From assembly GCF_000521865.1 (NCBI RefSeq), contig NZ_JAME01000036.1, positions 1 to 44,392 on the forward strand: DNA of 44,392 nt. Reading direction: 5' to 3'. Position numbers and translations under genes: made by a program. Origin of the DNA: Roseivivax isoporae LMG 25204 (lineage in GTDB: Bacteria > Pseudomonadota > Alphaproteobacteria > Rhodobacterales > Rhodobacteraceae). Under the pieces are notes generated by a model. It did not search any database and had not been told where the DNA came from. It saw nothing but the letters and a program-made list of their open reading frames with translations. Below, piece by piece: positions 15,697 through 25,081 of the stretch; within the stretch, counting starts at the first letter, position 1, and every line of letters starts with the position of its first letter.

Positions 15697-16154
15697 CCCT
15701 GCCCCCGCTCCGGCGGCTCGCCGCCATGGCGCTCGCGACGAGCCTTTTCGCGGGCATCGCGCTCGCCGGACCCGTCATCAACGGCCATGCCGGGCCGCCA
15801 CGCACGGTCTTCCTCGCGCTGCCGCCCGACAGGCCGGCGCCCGACGTCGCGCTGCGGGTGACCCCGCTGCCCGGCGGCGGCTGGCGCGTGGCGCTCGACA
15901 CGACGGGCTTCGTCTTCACGGATGTCTGCGTGCAGACCGCCGAGGCGCGCCCGATGGGCCACGCGCACCTGATCGTCGACGGGGTCAAGGTCGCCTCGGC
16001 CTACGCGCCCACGGTCGACCTCGCGCCCCTGCCGCCCGGTGTCCACAGGATCGAGGCCATCCTGCGCGGCCAGGACCACCGCGCGCTCCTTGGCCCCATG
16101 GGCCTCATCAAGGCGACGGCATTCCTCACGGTGCCCGCGCCCGGCGGGCGGTAA
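15693..16154 (+). CDS. Small exported protein with GHAHL motif, coupled to DoxX-like gene
   Basis: A 153-residue protein with a signal peptide (about 1-26). The body is beta-rich and contains MGHAHLIVDG (His at 90 and 92), followed by a PPGVHRIEAIL stretch. The His pair and an upstream Cys (TDVCVQ) could bind a metal, as in cupredoxin-like or copper-handling folds, but this is a guess. Its start overlaps the stop of the DoxX-like gene by four bases, implying translational coupling and a shared task. Confidence 0.75.
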   Translation: MTLPPLRRLAAMALATSLFAGIALAGPVINGHAGPPRTVFLALPPDRPAPDVALRVTPLPGGGWRVALDTTGFVFTDVCVQTAEARPMGHAHLIVDGVKVASAYAPTVDLAPLPPGVHRIEAILRGQDHRALLGPMGLIKATAFLTVPAPGGR

Positions 16155-16185
16155 GCGGCGCGCGGCAGGTCAGCGGCCGCGCGTC

Positions 16186-17379
16186 TCAGCCGATCCAGCG
16201 GAGCGGCAGACCCGCGAGCAGGTCGCGCACGCGGCCGAGCGGGTGGGCGTAGTTCTCCTCCTCGAAGAAGCCGCCGTAATGCAGGCCAAGCGCACGGTCG
16301 GGCGCATCGAGAAGGTCGAGGAGCGGCGAGCCCGAATTGCCCCCGAGGGTCGCCGCGTCGTGGGTCATCACGCGGCGCAGGTCGCGGTCGTCGGGCAGGC
16401 TACCCGGCCCGAGAACGATGAGCCCCGGCGCCCAGCGCTTCACGCCGAAGACGGAGCCGAACACCACCTCGCGGATGCGCTCGAACTCGGGCTGCGCGAG
16501 GGCACCGAAGCCCGAGGGCTTCATCGGGTGGCCGATCACGTGGATGCGCGGCTCGGCGCCGCCCATGGGCAGCGTGCCCGCGACCGCGAGCGGCGGCGGC
16601 CCCTCGGCGTCTAGCTCCAGAATCGCGACATCGAGATTCGCGAGGTTCAGCGCGTGGCGGATCTCGGTATCGCTGGCCCATGTGACACCGCGCACCCCGA
16701 TCCTGGCGGCCGGGTCCGGATCACGGCCCGCCTCGACGCCGAAGTCGAGGGTCACCGGCCCGCCGAACTTCTCGATCCACACACCGCCGTGCTGTTCCCA
16801 GATCGCCTCGACCACGTGGCGGGCGGTGGCGGCGAGCCCCGGCGCGATCATCCACGCGGTGCCGAAGACGCGCGTGTCCGAAAGGTCTCCCCCGCGCAGG
16901 ACCCGTCCGGTGGCGGCGATGGCGCGCCGAACCGCGTCCGGGTCGGTCCCGAGATCGTCCGCCCAGTCGCCGAGACGCGGGTCGGCCATGTCCACGAACC
17001 CGTCGCGGATCAGCGCCGAGGGGCGCGAGCCGTCGGTGGCGATGACCGCCTCGAGGCCCATCTCCTCCATCCGGTCGAGATCCGCCTCGGGACCCTCGGC
17101 CGCAAGCTTTTCCATCGCGCGGGTGGCGAGGCCCACCACGCGCTCGGTCTCGTCGGGGTCCACCGGGGGCGCGCCGGGTTCGGCCGCGCCGCGGGAGATC
17201 GCCTGGCGCAGCGCCTCCTCGGAGCGGCGGCGGCGGTCGACCGACAGGTCGGTCTCTGGCGTCGCCGCCGCGCTTTCGAGGCCCTCGAGCGCGGGATCGG
17301 CCGGCGCGGCCGCCGCGCGCCCGCAAAGCTGGCGCAGGCGGTCGCGCGCCGCGCCCGGCCGGTGGTCAGCCGGCCGCAT
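16186..17379 (-). CDS. Trypsin-like serine protease, second gene of SGNH-protease operon
   Basis: A 397-residue protein. Residues 1-165 are a helical, charged region (Glu/Arg/Ala-rich) of unknown fold. A chymotrypsin-fold domain follows: FGTAWMIAPGLAATARHVV has His188, the NLDVAILEL strand has Asp250, and GGNSGSP has the nucleophile Ser349. The full triad is kept. No signal peptide or membrane segment is seen, which is unusual for this fold and suggests a cytoplasmic, regulated protease. The gene starts 14 bases inside the end of the SGNH gene, so the two are translationally coupled. Target and trigger are unknown. Confidence 0.85.
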   Translation of the reverse strand: MRPADHRPGAARDRLRQLCGRAAAAPADPALEGLESAAATPETDLSVDRRRRSEEALRQAISRGAAEPGAPPVDPDETERVVGLATRAMEKLAAEGPEADLDRMEEMGLEAVIATDGSRPSALIRDGFVDMADPRLGDWADDLGTDPDAVRRAIAATGRVLRGGDLSDTRVFGTAWMIAPGLAATARHVVEAIWEQHGGVWIEKFGGPVTLDFGVEAGRDPDPAARIGVRGVTWASDTEIRHALNLANLDVAILELDAEGPPPLAVAGTLPMGGAEPRIHVIGHPMKPSGFGALAQPEFERIREVVFGSVFGVKRWAPGLIVLGPGSLPDDRDLRRVMTHDAATLGGNSGSPLLDLLDAPDRALGLHYGGFFEEENYAHPLGRVRDLLAGLPLRWIG

Positions 17380-18844
17380 TCAGCCGCTCTCCCCACAGCG
17401 TGCAGATCTCCTCGACCGCGCTGCCGCCGACCCGCTTGACGAGGAGCGCCGCCAGCACGCCCGCGAGCAGCGCCGAGACGCCGAGCGGCCCCGAGACGAG
17501 CCAGGCCGCGATCGCACCGACAAGCGCATCCTGCCCTGCACCCAGCGCTTCGCGCAGCTTCGTGCGCTCGGCCGCGTCCGCCGCGGCGTCACCGCAGATC
17601 AGGTCGTAGAGCTCGCGTTCCCAGCGTCGCAGGAGCCGCCGCGCGAGCGGCCCCACCGTCGTGGCGATCCCGCCCTCGAGCCCGCCCGTGGAGAGCGACA
17701 GGAGCGGCGCCGACGGCAGGTCCGCGGTCGCGGGATCGCGGTCGATGAGGTCGAGCCGTTCCTGCAGCTCGCAGAGCAGCGCATGCTCGTCGAGCGCGGA
17801 GAGCGCGGCGGCATGCGCCGCGACCGCCGCGACCGGCGCGCCCGCGGGTTCCGGCACCTCGGCGATCCCGGCCTCGAGGCCGCCGGCGGCCGGCAGGTGC
17901 CGCCGCAGCGCGTCGGCGAACAGGTCTGCCGCGGCGCGGTTCTGGGACGACGACATGTGGATCTCGTCGTACCATTGCCCGGGTTCGCGCCCTAGCCCCG
18001 TCAGGTCCACGTGCACGAGCTTGCCGTGAAAGGCGGGCTCGGCCGCGAGCCGCTTCTGCGCGGCGTTGAACCGAGCCAGCATCACCTCGACGACGCGGTT
18101 CTGCACCGCGACGGGCATGACGCCCGCCTCCTTGAGCGGGCGGCCCACCCAGCGGTCCATGCGGCTGAACGCGGCCGAATAGCCGTGGATCAGCATGACC
18201 ACGTGCGGAAAGGCCGAATGCACCCGCTGCAGGAGCCCGCGATAGAGGCCGATCACCTCCGACAGGAACGCGTCGAAGCGCGCGCCGACGAGGTCGTTCG
18301 CACTCATGCCCGGACGGACGTCCTCGATCAGGCGGGCGATGTTGCCGTTCTCGAAAAGGTCGTTGCCGCCCGCCGACAGCATCAGCGCCGCGGCTCGCTC
18401 GCGCGAGATCGCGGCGAGGATCTCGTTCTGGCGGAGCATCTGCGCGAGGGTGTGGCCCGCGCCCGAGAGCGAGAGCACCGCGTGATCGCGCATCATGTGG
18501 TCGACGATGTCCTCGAGCAGGAGGGGATACTGGAACCAGCTGTCCCCCTCCTCGACGATGCGCGGGCCGGACCAGCCCGCGGCGATCCGGTCGCGATAGG
18601 CGCGCTGGCGTTTGCGCCGCTCGCGGTTGTTGAGCGACTGCACGATCAGCCCGCCCTCGAGACCGGTGACCAGCCCCGTGACCCGCGACGGGTTCGGCTG
18701 GAAGCCCGGCTCGATGCCGCCGTCGGGCGAGGGCACCGGGATCAGGTAGGGCGCGATCTGGGCGTCTGGCACGGACGGATCGTCCATCCGGCGCATCAGT
18801 TCCGACAGGTCGATCGGGGGGGCGGACTCGTCGGCCATGGTCAA
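17366..18844 (-). CDS. SGNH/GDSL-hydrolase-like protein with C-terminal hydrophobic segment
   Basis: A 492-residue protein. Residues about 95-315 carry the four SGNH blocks: EEGDSWFQYP (nucleophile Ser102), SGAGHT (Gly130 area), SAGGNDLF (Asn161) and YDEIHMS (Asp293, His296). A GIEPGFQPNPSRVTG-like lead of about 95 residues precedes it. The C-terminal part is helical and ends with a hydrophobic stretch (about 441-470) that could sit in or on a membrane. No signal peptide is present. It would act as an esterase or lipase-like hydrolase. Overlap with a protease gene marks a two-component module of unknown role. Confidence 0.82.
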   Translation of the reverse strand: MTMADESAPPIDLSELMRRMDDPSVPDAQIAPYLIPVPSPDGGIEPGFQPNPSRVTGLVTGLEGGLIVQSLNNRERRKRQRAYRDRIAAGWSGPRIVEEGDSWFQYPLLLEDIVDHMMRDHAVLSLSGAGHTLAQMLRQNEILAAISRERAAALMLSAGGNDLFENGNIARLIEDVRPGMSANDLVGARFDAFLSEVIGLYRGLLQRVHSAFPHVVMLIHGYSAAFSRMDRWVGRPLKEAGVMPVAVQNRVVEVMLARFNAAQKRLAAEPAFHGKLVHVDLTGLGREPGQWYDEIHMSSSQNRAAADLFADALRRHLPAAGGLEAGIAEVPEPAGAPVAAVAAHAAALSALDEHALLCELQERLDLIDRDPATADLPSAPLLSLSTGGLEGGIATTVGPLARRLLRRWERELYDLICGDAAADAAERTKLREALGAGQDALVGAIAAWLVSGPLGVSALLAGVLAALLVKRVGGSAVEEICTLWGERLNAAG

Positions 18845-18864
18845 ATCCTCGGTGAATCTATGCG

Positions 18865-18883
18865 AATGGAACGAAATGGAACG
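18865..18883. repeat. Tandem 9-base repeats upstream of SGNH-protease operon
   Basis: AATGGAACG occurs at 18865-18873 and again at 18875-18883, a 10-base period close to one helical turn. The repeats lie 21-39 bases before the SGNH start, where an operator or activator site would be expected. Confidence 0.5.
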
Positions 18884-18963
18884 TCTTCAATCGCGAGAAA
18901 CGTAACCCGGGGACGACGAGTCGGGCAAGCGGTACAACCGTGGCGTGATGGACGTGGCATGAC

Positions 18964-18984
18964 GGGCCGGCACGCGGCCGGCCC
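18964..18984 (-). terminator. GC-rich hairpin after hflX
   Basis: A perfect 8-bp stem (18964-18971 with 18977-18984), 5-base loop, two bases after the hflX stop. No T-run follows, so it may need Rho or act only to protect the mRNA end. Confidence 0.45.
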
Positions 18985-18986
18985 GG

Positions 18987-20261
18987 TCAGACCTTCTCGA
19001 ACTGCGCGGCCTCGCGCGCGGTCCAGCGCACGGTCAGGTCGTAACCGTCGTCGGTCTGCACCTCCTCCTCGACCAGGCCGCGGTCGAAGAGCCACGCACG
19101 CTTGCGCCCGTCGGAGAAGTCGAGGTGCAGCGCCTCCTCGCGCTTGTCGCCCTCCACGCTCTCGGCGATGGCGTCGAGCAGCGGCGCCATGCCCTCGCCC
19201 GTCCAGGCCGACAGGGCGAGAATGCCGCGCGTGCGCTCGGCGCGGGTCAGCGCGGCCTCGCGCGACTCAGGCGGCAGTCGGTCGATCTTGTTCCAGACCT
19301 CGATCTGCGGCGTCGATTGCGCGACGCCCAGCGAGGCCAGGATCGCGTGCACGTCGTCCGCCTGTTCCTGCGCGTTCGGATGCGAGATGTCGCGCACGTG
19401 CACGATGAGATCGGCCTCGAGAACCTCCTCGAGCGTGGCGCGGAAGGCGGCGACCAGTTCCGTCGGCAGGTCCGAGATGAAGCCCACGGTGTCCGACAGG
19501 ATCACGTCGACGCCGTTCTCGAGCCGCACCGCGCGCATGGTCGGGTCGAGCGTGGCGAACAGCATGTCCTTCGCCATCACCTCGGCGCCGGTGAGCCGGT
19601 TGAACAGCGTGGACTTGCCCGCGTTCGTGTAGCCCACGAGCGCGACGATCGGATAGGGCACCTTGGCGCGCGCCTTGCGGTGCAGCGCACGGGTCTTGAC
19701 CACCTTGTCGAGCTGGCGGCGCAGCCGCACCAGCTGTTCGTCGATGGCGCGGCGGTCGGCCTCGATCTGCGTCTCGCCGGGGCCGCCGACGAAGCCCAGC
19801 CCGCCCCGCTGGCGTTCGAGGTGGGTCCAGGCCCGCACCAGGCGCGTGCGCTGGTAGGACAGGTGCGCCATCTCGACCTGCAGCACGCCCTCCCGCGTCG
19901 CCGCGCGGTCCGAGAAGATCTCGAGGATGAGCCCGGTCCGGTCGAGCAGCTTGACCTTCCACGCCTTCTCGAGATTGCGCTGCTGCACGGGCGTCACCGG
20001 ACCGTCGACCAGCACCAGCTCGACCTCGGCCTCCTTCAGCCGCTCGCCGAGCTCCGCGATCTTGCCGGTGCCGAACAGCGCGTTGGCGTGCGGCTGGGGC
20101 AGCGGCACGATTTCGGACCCGACCACCTCGAGGTCGGGCAGCGCCACGGCCAAGGCCACGGCCTCGTCCAGCGCCATGTGCGCGTCGCGGCGCTCACGGT
20201 CGCTCTTGATGTCGGGATGCAGGACCCACGCGCGGGTCACATGCGGGGAATGTTCCCTCAA
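18987..20261 (-). CDS. hflX: HflX, ribosome-associated GTPase
   Basis: A 424-residue TRAFAC-class GTPase. The N-terminal HflX domain is followed by the [15 protein letters not shown] linker motif. The G domain has G1 [10 protein letters not shown]3 DTVGF and G4 NKID. It splits or rescues stalled 70S ribosomes, mainly in stress. The start is taken as TTG at 20261, which overlaps the hfq stop (TTGA) with GAGG just upstream. A GTG a few codons later is the alternative. The hfq-hflX pairing is widespread in Proteobacteria. Confidence 0.93.
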   Translation of the reverse strand: MREHSPHVTRAWVLHPDIKSDRERRDAHMALDEAVALAVALPDLEVVGSEIVPLPQPHANALFGTGKIAELGERLKEAEVELVLVDGPVTPVQQRNLEKAWKVKLLDRTGLILEIFSDRAATREGVLQVEMAHLSYQRTRLVRAWTHLERQRGGLGFVGGPGETQIEADRRAIDEQLVRLRRQLDKVVKTRALHRKARAKVPYPIVALVGYTNAGKSTLFNRLTGAEVMAKDMLFATLDPTMRAVRLENGVDVILSDTVGFISDLPTELVAAFRATLEEVLEADLIVHVRDISHPNAQEQADDVHAILASLGVAQSTPQIEVWNKIDRLPPESREAALTRAERTRGILALSAWTGEGMAPLLDAIAESVEGDKREEALHLDFSDGRKRAWLFDRGLVEEEVQTDDGYDLTVRWTAREAAQFEKV

Positions 20262-20497
20262 TTCGCCTCGTCGCCGTCGTAGAGATTGATGGGCTGCGCC
20301 GGCATGATCGTCGAGATCGCATGCTTGTAGACAAGCTGCGACTGTCCGTCGCGGCGCAGAAGCACGCAGAAATTGTCGAACCAGGTGATGACGCCCTGCA
20401 GCTTCACCCCGTTGATCAGGAAAACGGTCACCGGAACCTTGGTCTTCCGGACATGATTGAGAAACGCGTCCTGAAGGTTCTGTCTGTCGGAAGCCAT
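20258..20497 (-). CDS. hfq: Hfq RNA chaperone
   Basis: A 79-residue Sm-like protein with the Sm1 block [16 protein letters not shown] and the Sm2 block YKHAISTI. It has the short C-terminal tail typical of alphaproteobacteria. It forms a hexamer that pairs small RNAs with mRNAs. An A-rich leader (minus strand) lies directly before the ATG. Confidence 0.97.
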   Translation of the reverse strand: MASDRQNLQDAFLNHVRKTKVPVTVFLINGVKLQGVITWFDNFCVLLRRDGQSQLVYKHAISTIMPAQPINLYDGDEAN

Positions 20498-20565
20498 TGA
20501 AAAAGCCTTTTTTTCTTGTAAGCGCCGCAGCGCGGCACCCTCGTGTCCGACCCGAGTATGTCGAA

Positions 20566-20620
20566 GGGACGGCGCGACTTCCAGAGGAAATCTGGAAGCG
20601 GGGCCCGCAGGACCCGTCCC
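20566..20620. repeat. Nested inverted repeat between hfq and trkH
   Basis: An inner perfect hairpin (8-bp stem 20578-20585 with 20591-20598, loop GGAAA) is enclosed by an outer 7-bp pair (20566-20572 with 20614-20620). It begins 4 bases after the trkH stop. There is no T-run. It may be a REP-like extragenic palindrome or a 3' end structure. Confidence 0.55.
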
Positions 20621-20624
20621 GGGG

Positions 20625-22139
20625 TCAGTCCCGCCACGGATCGGGGGTCAGCATCACGACGAGCGCCAGCACCTCGAGCCGTCCGAGCACCGTCCCGGCG
20701 GCGAAGACGAGCTTGGTCGCGGCCGCGCTCTGGGCGAGGTTGATGGGCGTTTCCATGCCGAAGGCCACGAGCGGCCCCGCATTGGTGAGTGAGGCGATGG
20801 CGAGCACGAAGGCCGGTTCGAACCGGATGCCGGTCAGCGCGAGCGCGAGGACCGTGGCGGTCAGCGTCAGCGCGAACATCATGAAGAACACCCAGGCGAT
20901 GAACGCGCCCTCGCGCCGCGTGCGCCGCGACAGGAGCCCCGAGCGGCCGACGGAGTTCGGGTGGATCAGCCGCTCCAGCTCGCGCTTGCCGTTGAGGTAG
21001 AGAATGAACACGCGCAGGAGCTTGACCCCGCCGGCGGTCGTGGCGACGCCCCCACCGACGATTGCGAGCCCCATGAGGATGAGGCCCGGCGTCTCGATCC
21101 CCGACCAGCTCTGCGCGCGCGTCCACTCCCCGCTCTCGAACCCCGTCGTGGTGAGGAAGGACAGCGTCGTGAACGCCCCGCCCCAGAGCGACAGGAGCGC
21201 CGCGCGCAGGTTCTGCTCGTCGCCCACGTCGAAGGCGGCGACCCAGTGGCGCAGGAACAGGAGCGAAGGCACGGCGAGCGCGATCAGGCAGCCGAGCCGG
21301 AACTCGGGATCGTACCAGAGCCCGGTGCGCCGCGCGGCGCTCGTGTCGTTCGAGAAGGTCAGCCGCGAGAGCGCGAAGAACAGGAAGGCGAAGACCACCG
21401 CCTCGCCGGCGAGCCCGCTCGGCGCATCGGACAGGCCGCCGAGCGGCGAGATGCCCGAGGTCGAGAGCGTCGCCATGGCATGGCAGAGCGCGAGAAGCGG
21501 CGGATCGCCCGCGATGAGAAGGAGGAGCCACACCGCCCCGGTGAGGCCCACATAGACCGGCACCAGCGCCGAGACCGCCCGCGCCAGACGTGCGCCCGGA
21601 TCGGCGCGGTCGCGGTGCGCCGCACCCGGCGCGGGCGTCTGGCCGGGCTCGGACACCGCCGTCACCTCGAACCCGCCGAGCGTCAGCGGCGCGAGGATCG
21701 CCGCCGCCGCGATCCAGAGTAGCCCGCCGCCCATCCAGCCGACCAGCGCGCGCCACAGGTGCTCGGAATCCGACAGGCGCTCGGACGCGAAGAGCGTGGC
21801 GCCCGTCGTGGTGAAGCTCGACACCATCTCGACATAGGCGTTGAGGAAGGTCGTGTTCCGCACCGCCTCGTAGAACGGCACGGCCAGCACCGCGGGCAGC
21901 AGCACGAAGGCCGCGAGCAGCGCCACGAGCTGCCGGATCGGGTTCGACTGGTGCGGCCGGCCCGATTGCGCCACGACGATCATCGCGGTCAGGATCAGCC
22001 CGATCAGACCCGAATAGAAGAAGCTTCGCGCATCGTGGTGGTCCTCCTGCGCGAGCGCCAGCACCGCCGGCGCGAGCATGGCAAGGCACACCACGCCGGA
22101 CAGCAGCAGCAGGAGCGGCAGCTGGACGAGGCGGGCCAT
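20625..22139 (-). CDS. trkH: TrkH/KtrB-family potassium channel subunit
   Basis: A 504-residue membrane protein with four pore-loop repeats. Filter-like segments are [30 protein letters not shown] and SLTNAGPL. With TrkA it imports K+. A GTG codon directly precedes the ATG, so the start could be 22142. It lies immediately after the trkA stop (TGA-GTG-ATG), giving tight coupling. Confidence 0.95.
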   Translation of the reverse strand: MARLVQLPLLLLLSGVVCLAMLAPAVLALAQEDHHDARSFFYSGLIGLILTAMIVVAQSGRPHQSNPIRQLVALLAAFVLLPAVLAVPFYEAVRNTTFLNAYVEMVSSFTTTGATLFASERLSDSEHLWRALVGWMGGGLLWIAAAAILAPLTLGGFEVTAVSEPGQTPAPGAAHRDRADPGARLARAVSALVPVYVGLTGAVWLLLLIAGDPPLLALCHAMATLSTSGISPLGGLSDAPSGLAGEAVVFAFLFFALSRLTFSNDTSAARRTGLWYDPEFRLGCLIALAVPSLLFLRHWVAAFDVGDEQNLRAALLSLWGGAFTTLSFLTTTGFESGEWTRAQSWSGIETPGLILMGLAIVGGGVATTAGGVKLLRVFILYLNGKRELERLIHPNSVGRSGLLSRRTRREGAFIAWVFFMMFALTLTATVLALALTGIRFEPAFVLAIASLTNAGPLVAFGMETPINLAQSAAATKLVFAAGTVLGRLEVLALVVMLTPDPWRD

Positions 22140-22142
22140 CAC

Positions 22143-23519
22143 TCAGAAGAAGTCGATGGAGACCTGCAGGAGCCGCTCGACCTCCGGCACGTCCTTGGTC
22201 ATGGCGAAGAGCACGATCAGGTCGCCCTCCTCGATCCGGAGCGAGCCCGAGATCTTCTGCACCTTGTCGCCGCGCAGCACCGCCCCCACAAGCACGCCTT
22301 CGGGGAAGTCGATGTCGCGGATGCGCTGGCCCGAGATCGGCGAGGTCGACAGGACCTCGGCCTCGATCACCTCGGCCTCGGCATCGCCGATGGAATAGAC
22401 CGCGCGGACCCGGCCGTGGCGGATGTGGCGCAGGATCGAGCTGACCGTCGTCGCGCGGGGGTTGATGAAGGCGTCGATGCCGAGCGGCTCCATCAGGTTC
22501 ACCAGCGTCGGGTCGTTGATGAGCGCGATCGACATGCGCGCGCCCGCTGCCTTGGCCCGGACCGCCGCCAGCATGTTGGTCTTGTCGTCGTCGGTGACGC
22601 ACAGCACAGCGTCCGCGCGCTCGATATTGGCCTCGGCCAGAAGGCCCGCGTCGAGCCCGTCGCCGTTCAGGACGATGGTCTTCTCCAGCGCCTCGGCCGC
22701 GCGTTCGGCCATCTTGCGGTTGCGCTCGATGATCTTGGCGCGGACCCGTTCCTCGCGGCTCTCGAGCTCGCGCGCGACCATGAGGCCGACATTGCCGCCG
22801 CCCACCAGCACGACCCGTTCCTGCCGCCGGTGCGGCTTGCCGAGGATCTCGAGCAGACGCCGGACGTCATCGCGGTGGCATACGAAATAGGCCGAATCCC
22901 CGGCGAAGAGCTGGTCGCGCGCCTCGGGCGCGAAGAGACGCCCGTCGCGGCGCACGCCGACCACCACCGCGCGCAGGGTCGAGAAGAGGTCGGTGAGCTG
23001 CCTCAGGGGCGTGTTCACGATCGGGCAGCCCTCGTCGATGGTCAGCCCCAGAAGCCGCGCCTGCCCCTGCAGGAACGTCTCGGTGTCGAAGGCCGCCGGC
23101 AGCGCGAGCCGCTGGAGCGCGGCATCCGCGACCTCGCGCTCGGGGCTGATGACCACGTCGATCGGCATGTGGTCGCGGCGGTAGAGGTCCGAGTAGATCG
23201 CCGTCAGGTAGGACTGCGCCCGCAGCCGCGCGATCTTGCGCGGGATCGAGAACACCGAATGGGCCACCTGGCAGGTGACCATGTTGACCTCGTCGGAATG
23301 GGTCGCGGCGATGATCATGTCGGCGTCGCGCGCGCCCGCTCGGTCCAGCACGTCGGGATAGGAGGCGAAGCCCGCGATGCCCTGCACGTCCAGCGTGTCG
23401 GTGGCGCGGCGGACGAGATCGGCGTTGCTGTCCACCACCGTCACGTCGTTGCGTTCACCCGACAGGTGGCGGGCGATCTGCCAGCCCACCTGGCCCGCGC
23501 CGCAGATGATGACCTTCAT
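22143..23519 (-). CDS. trkA: TrkA, NAD-binding regulatory subunit of potassium uptake
   Basis: A 458-residue cytoplasmic protein, the same length as E. coli TrkA. It has two RCK_N/RCK_C units, each with a Rossmann glycine motif (ICGAGQVGW at the N-terminus and LVGGGNVGL near 233). It gates TrkH in response to NAD(H)/nucleotides. The ATG at 23519 begins the Rossmann strand exactly; an upstream in-frame ATG would add only a charged tail. A GC hairpin (23570-23591) lies between ntrX and trkA. Confidence 0.95.
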   Translation of the reverse strand: MKVIICGAGQVGWQIARHLSGERNDVTVVDSNADLVRRATDTLDVQGIAGFASYPDVLDRAGARDADMIIAATHSDEVNMVTCQVAHSVFSIPRKIARLRAQSYLTAIYSDLYRRDHMPIDVVISPEREVADAALQRLALPAAFDTETFLQGQARLLGLTIDEGCPIVNTPLRQLTDLFSTLRAVVVGVRRDGRLFAPEARDQLFAGDSAYFVCHRDDVRRLLEILGKPHRRQERVVLVGGGNVGLMVARELESREERVRAKIIERNRKMAERAAEALEKTIVLNGDGLDAGLLAEANIERADAVLCVTDDDKTNMLAAVRAKAAGARMSIALINDPTLVNLMEPLGIDAFINPRATTVSSILRHIRHGRVRAVYSIGDAEAEVIEAEVLSTSPISGQRIRDIDFPEGVLVGAVLRGDKVQKISGSLRIEEGDLIVLFAMTKDVPEVERLLQVSIDFF

Positions 23520-23627
23520 GAAGCGATGTCTCGCGCTGTCCTCGGCATCCCGGTCTGACACGCGGCGAAGCGGGGGTCAATCTGGCCCCGCCGCCGTGCC
23601 GTCGCGGAACGGCTTCCCCTGCCCGCC

Positions 23628-25067
23628 TCAGCCGACGCGACGCGCCTCGGCCGGCTCGTCCTCGTCGTCGACATCGTCGACATGGGCGATGCGCGCCCCG
23701 CCCTTGGCCGAGGTCACGACGCCGAGGCTCTTGAGCTTGCGGTGCAGCGCCGAGCGTTCCATCCCGACGAAGCTTGCCGTGCGCGAGATGTTTCCGCCGA
23801 ACCGGTTGATCTGCGTCAGCAGGTACTCGCGCTCGAACGCCTCCCGCGCCTCGCGCAGCGGCATCGTTGCGAGCGTGCCCGACAGCACCACGCGGTCGCC
23901 GCCGTCATCGTCGCGCGGCGCCTCCTGCGGCAGCTCGCGCGCCTCGATCGGGCCGGAGCCGTCGCCGAGGATCAGCACGCGCTCGACGAGGTTCTTGAGC
24001 TGGCGCACGTTGCCCGGCCAGACCATCGTCTGCAGCAGCGCCACGGCCTCGTCGCTCAGGTCGCGCTGGGGCAGGCCCTGCGACTTGTGGCAGGCCTCGA
24101 TGAAGTGGCGGGCGAGGCGCGGGATGTCCTCGCGCCGGTCCTCGAGCGAGGGCACGGCGATCGGCACCACGTTCAGCCGGTGAAAAAGCTCCTGCCGGAA
24201 CCGGCCCGCAGCGATCTCGGTCTCGAGGTCGCGGTTGGTGGAGGAGATCACGCGCAGGTCGACGCGCACCCGGTCGGTGCCGCCCACGCGGGTGAACTGC
24301 TGGTCGACGAGCACGCGCAGGATCTTGGACTGGGTACCGGACGGCATGTCCGCCACCTCGTCGAAGTAGACGACGCCGCCATGCGCCTGCTCGAGAAGGC
24401 CGGGCTCGACGCCCCGGTCCGCGGTTTCGCGGCCGAACAGCGTCTCTTCCATCGTTTCGGGCGCGACGCCCGCGCAGTTGACCGTCACGAAGGGCGCCGT
24501 CGCGCGGTTCGACTTGGCGTGGATGTAGCGTGCGGCCACCTCCTTGCCCGACCCGGCGGGCCCGGTCAGCATCACCCGGCCGTTCGATTTCGTCACCTTG
24601 TCGAGCTGCGCCGCCAGCGTGCGGAAGGCCGGGCTTTCGCCGATCATCTCGGCCGCCTGCACCTCGCGCCGCTTCAGGGACTGGTTCTCGCGGCGCAGGC
24701 GCGAGGTCTCCATCGCGCGGCGGATCACCACCAGGAGCTGGTCGATGTTGAACGGCTTCTCGATGAAGTCGTAGGCGCCCTGCTTGATCGCCGCGACCGC
24801 GATCTCGATGTTGCCGTGACCCGAGATGATGACGACGGGGATGTCGGGATTGTCCCGCTTCACCGTCTTCAGGATGTCGATCCCGTCCATCTTGCTGTCC
24901 TTCAGCCAGATGTCGAGGATCATGAGCGCCGGCGGCTCGCCGTTGATCTCGGCCATCGCCTCGTTGGAATTTCCGGCCAGGCGGGTGGTGTAGCCCTCGT
25001 CCTCGAGGATGTCGCCGATCAGTTCCCGGATATCGCGCTCGTCGTCTACGATCAGGATGTCGCCCAT
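23628..25067 (-). CDS. ntrX: NtrX, response regulator with AAA+ domain
   Basis: A 479-residue regulator with three parts: a receiver domain (phospho-acceptor Asp52 in MILDIWL), an AAA+ domain (Walker A GPAGSGKE) and a Fis-type HTH (ISRTASFVGMERSALHRKL). In the L1 loop the GAFTGA motif of sigma-54 activators is replaced (LFGRETADRGVEPG), so it is unlikely to activate sigma-54 polymerase. ATG 25067 has AAGGGA nine bases upstream; ATG 25085, which overlaps the ntrY stop (ATGA), would add six residues. Partner kinase is NtrY. Known roles include nitrogen, redox and envelope control. Confidence 0.95.
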   Translation of the reverse strand: MGDILIVDDERDIRELIGDILEDEGYTTRLAGNSNEAMAEINGEPPALMILDIWLKDSKMDGIDILKTVKRDNPDIPVVIISGHGNIEIAVAAIKQGAYDFIEKPFNIDQLLVVIRRAMETSRLRRENQSLKRREVQAAEMIGESPAFRTLAAQLDKVTKSNGRVMLTGPAGSGKEVAARYIHAKSNRATAPFVTVNCAGVAPETMEETLFGRETADRGVEPGLLEQAHGGVVYFDEVADMPSGTQSKILRVLVDQQFTRVGGTDRVRVDLRVISSTNRDLETEIAAGRFRQELFHRLNVVPIAVPSLEDRREDIPRLARHFIEACHKSQGLPQRDLSDEAVALLQTMVWPGNVRQLKNLVERVLILGDGSGPIEARELPQEAPRDDDGGDRVVLSGTLATMPLREAREAFEREYLLTQINRFGGNISRTASFVGMERSALHRKLKSLGVVTSAKGGARIAHVDDVDDEDEPAEARRVG

Positions 25068-25081
25068 ATCTGCCAGTCCCT

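Noticed and set aside
18865-18910. EcfG promoter on the plus strand near 18.87 kb
   Set aside because: GGAAC boxes are present but no CGTT stands at the right distance and no plus-strand gene follows.
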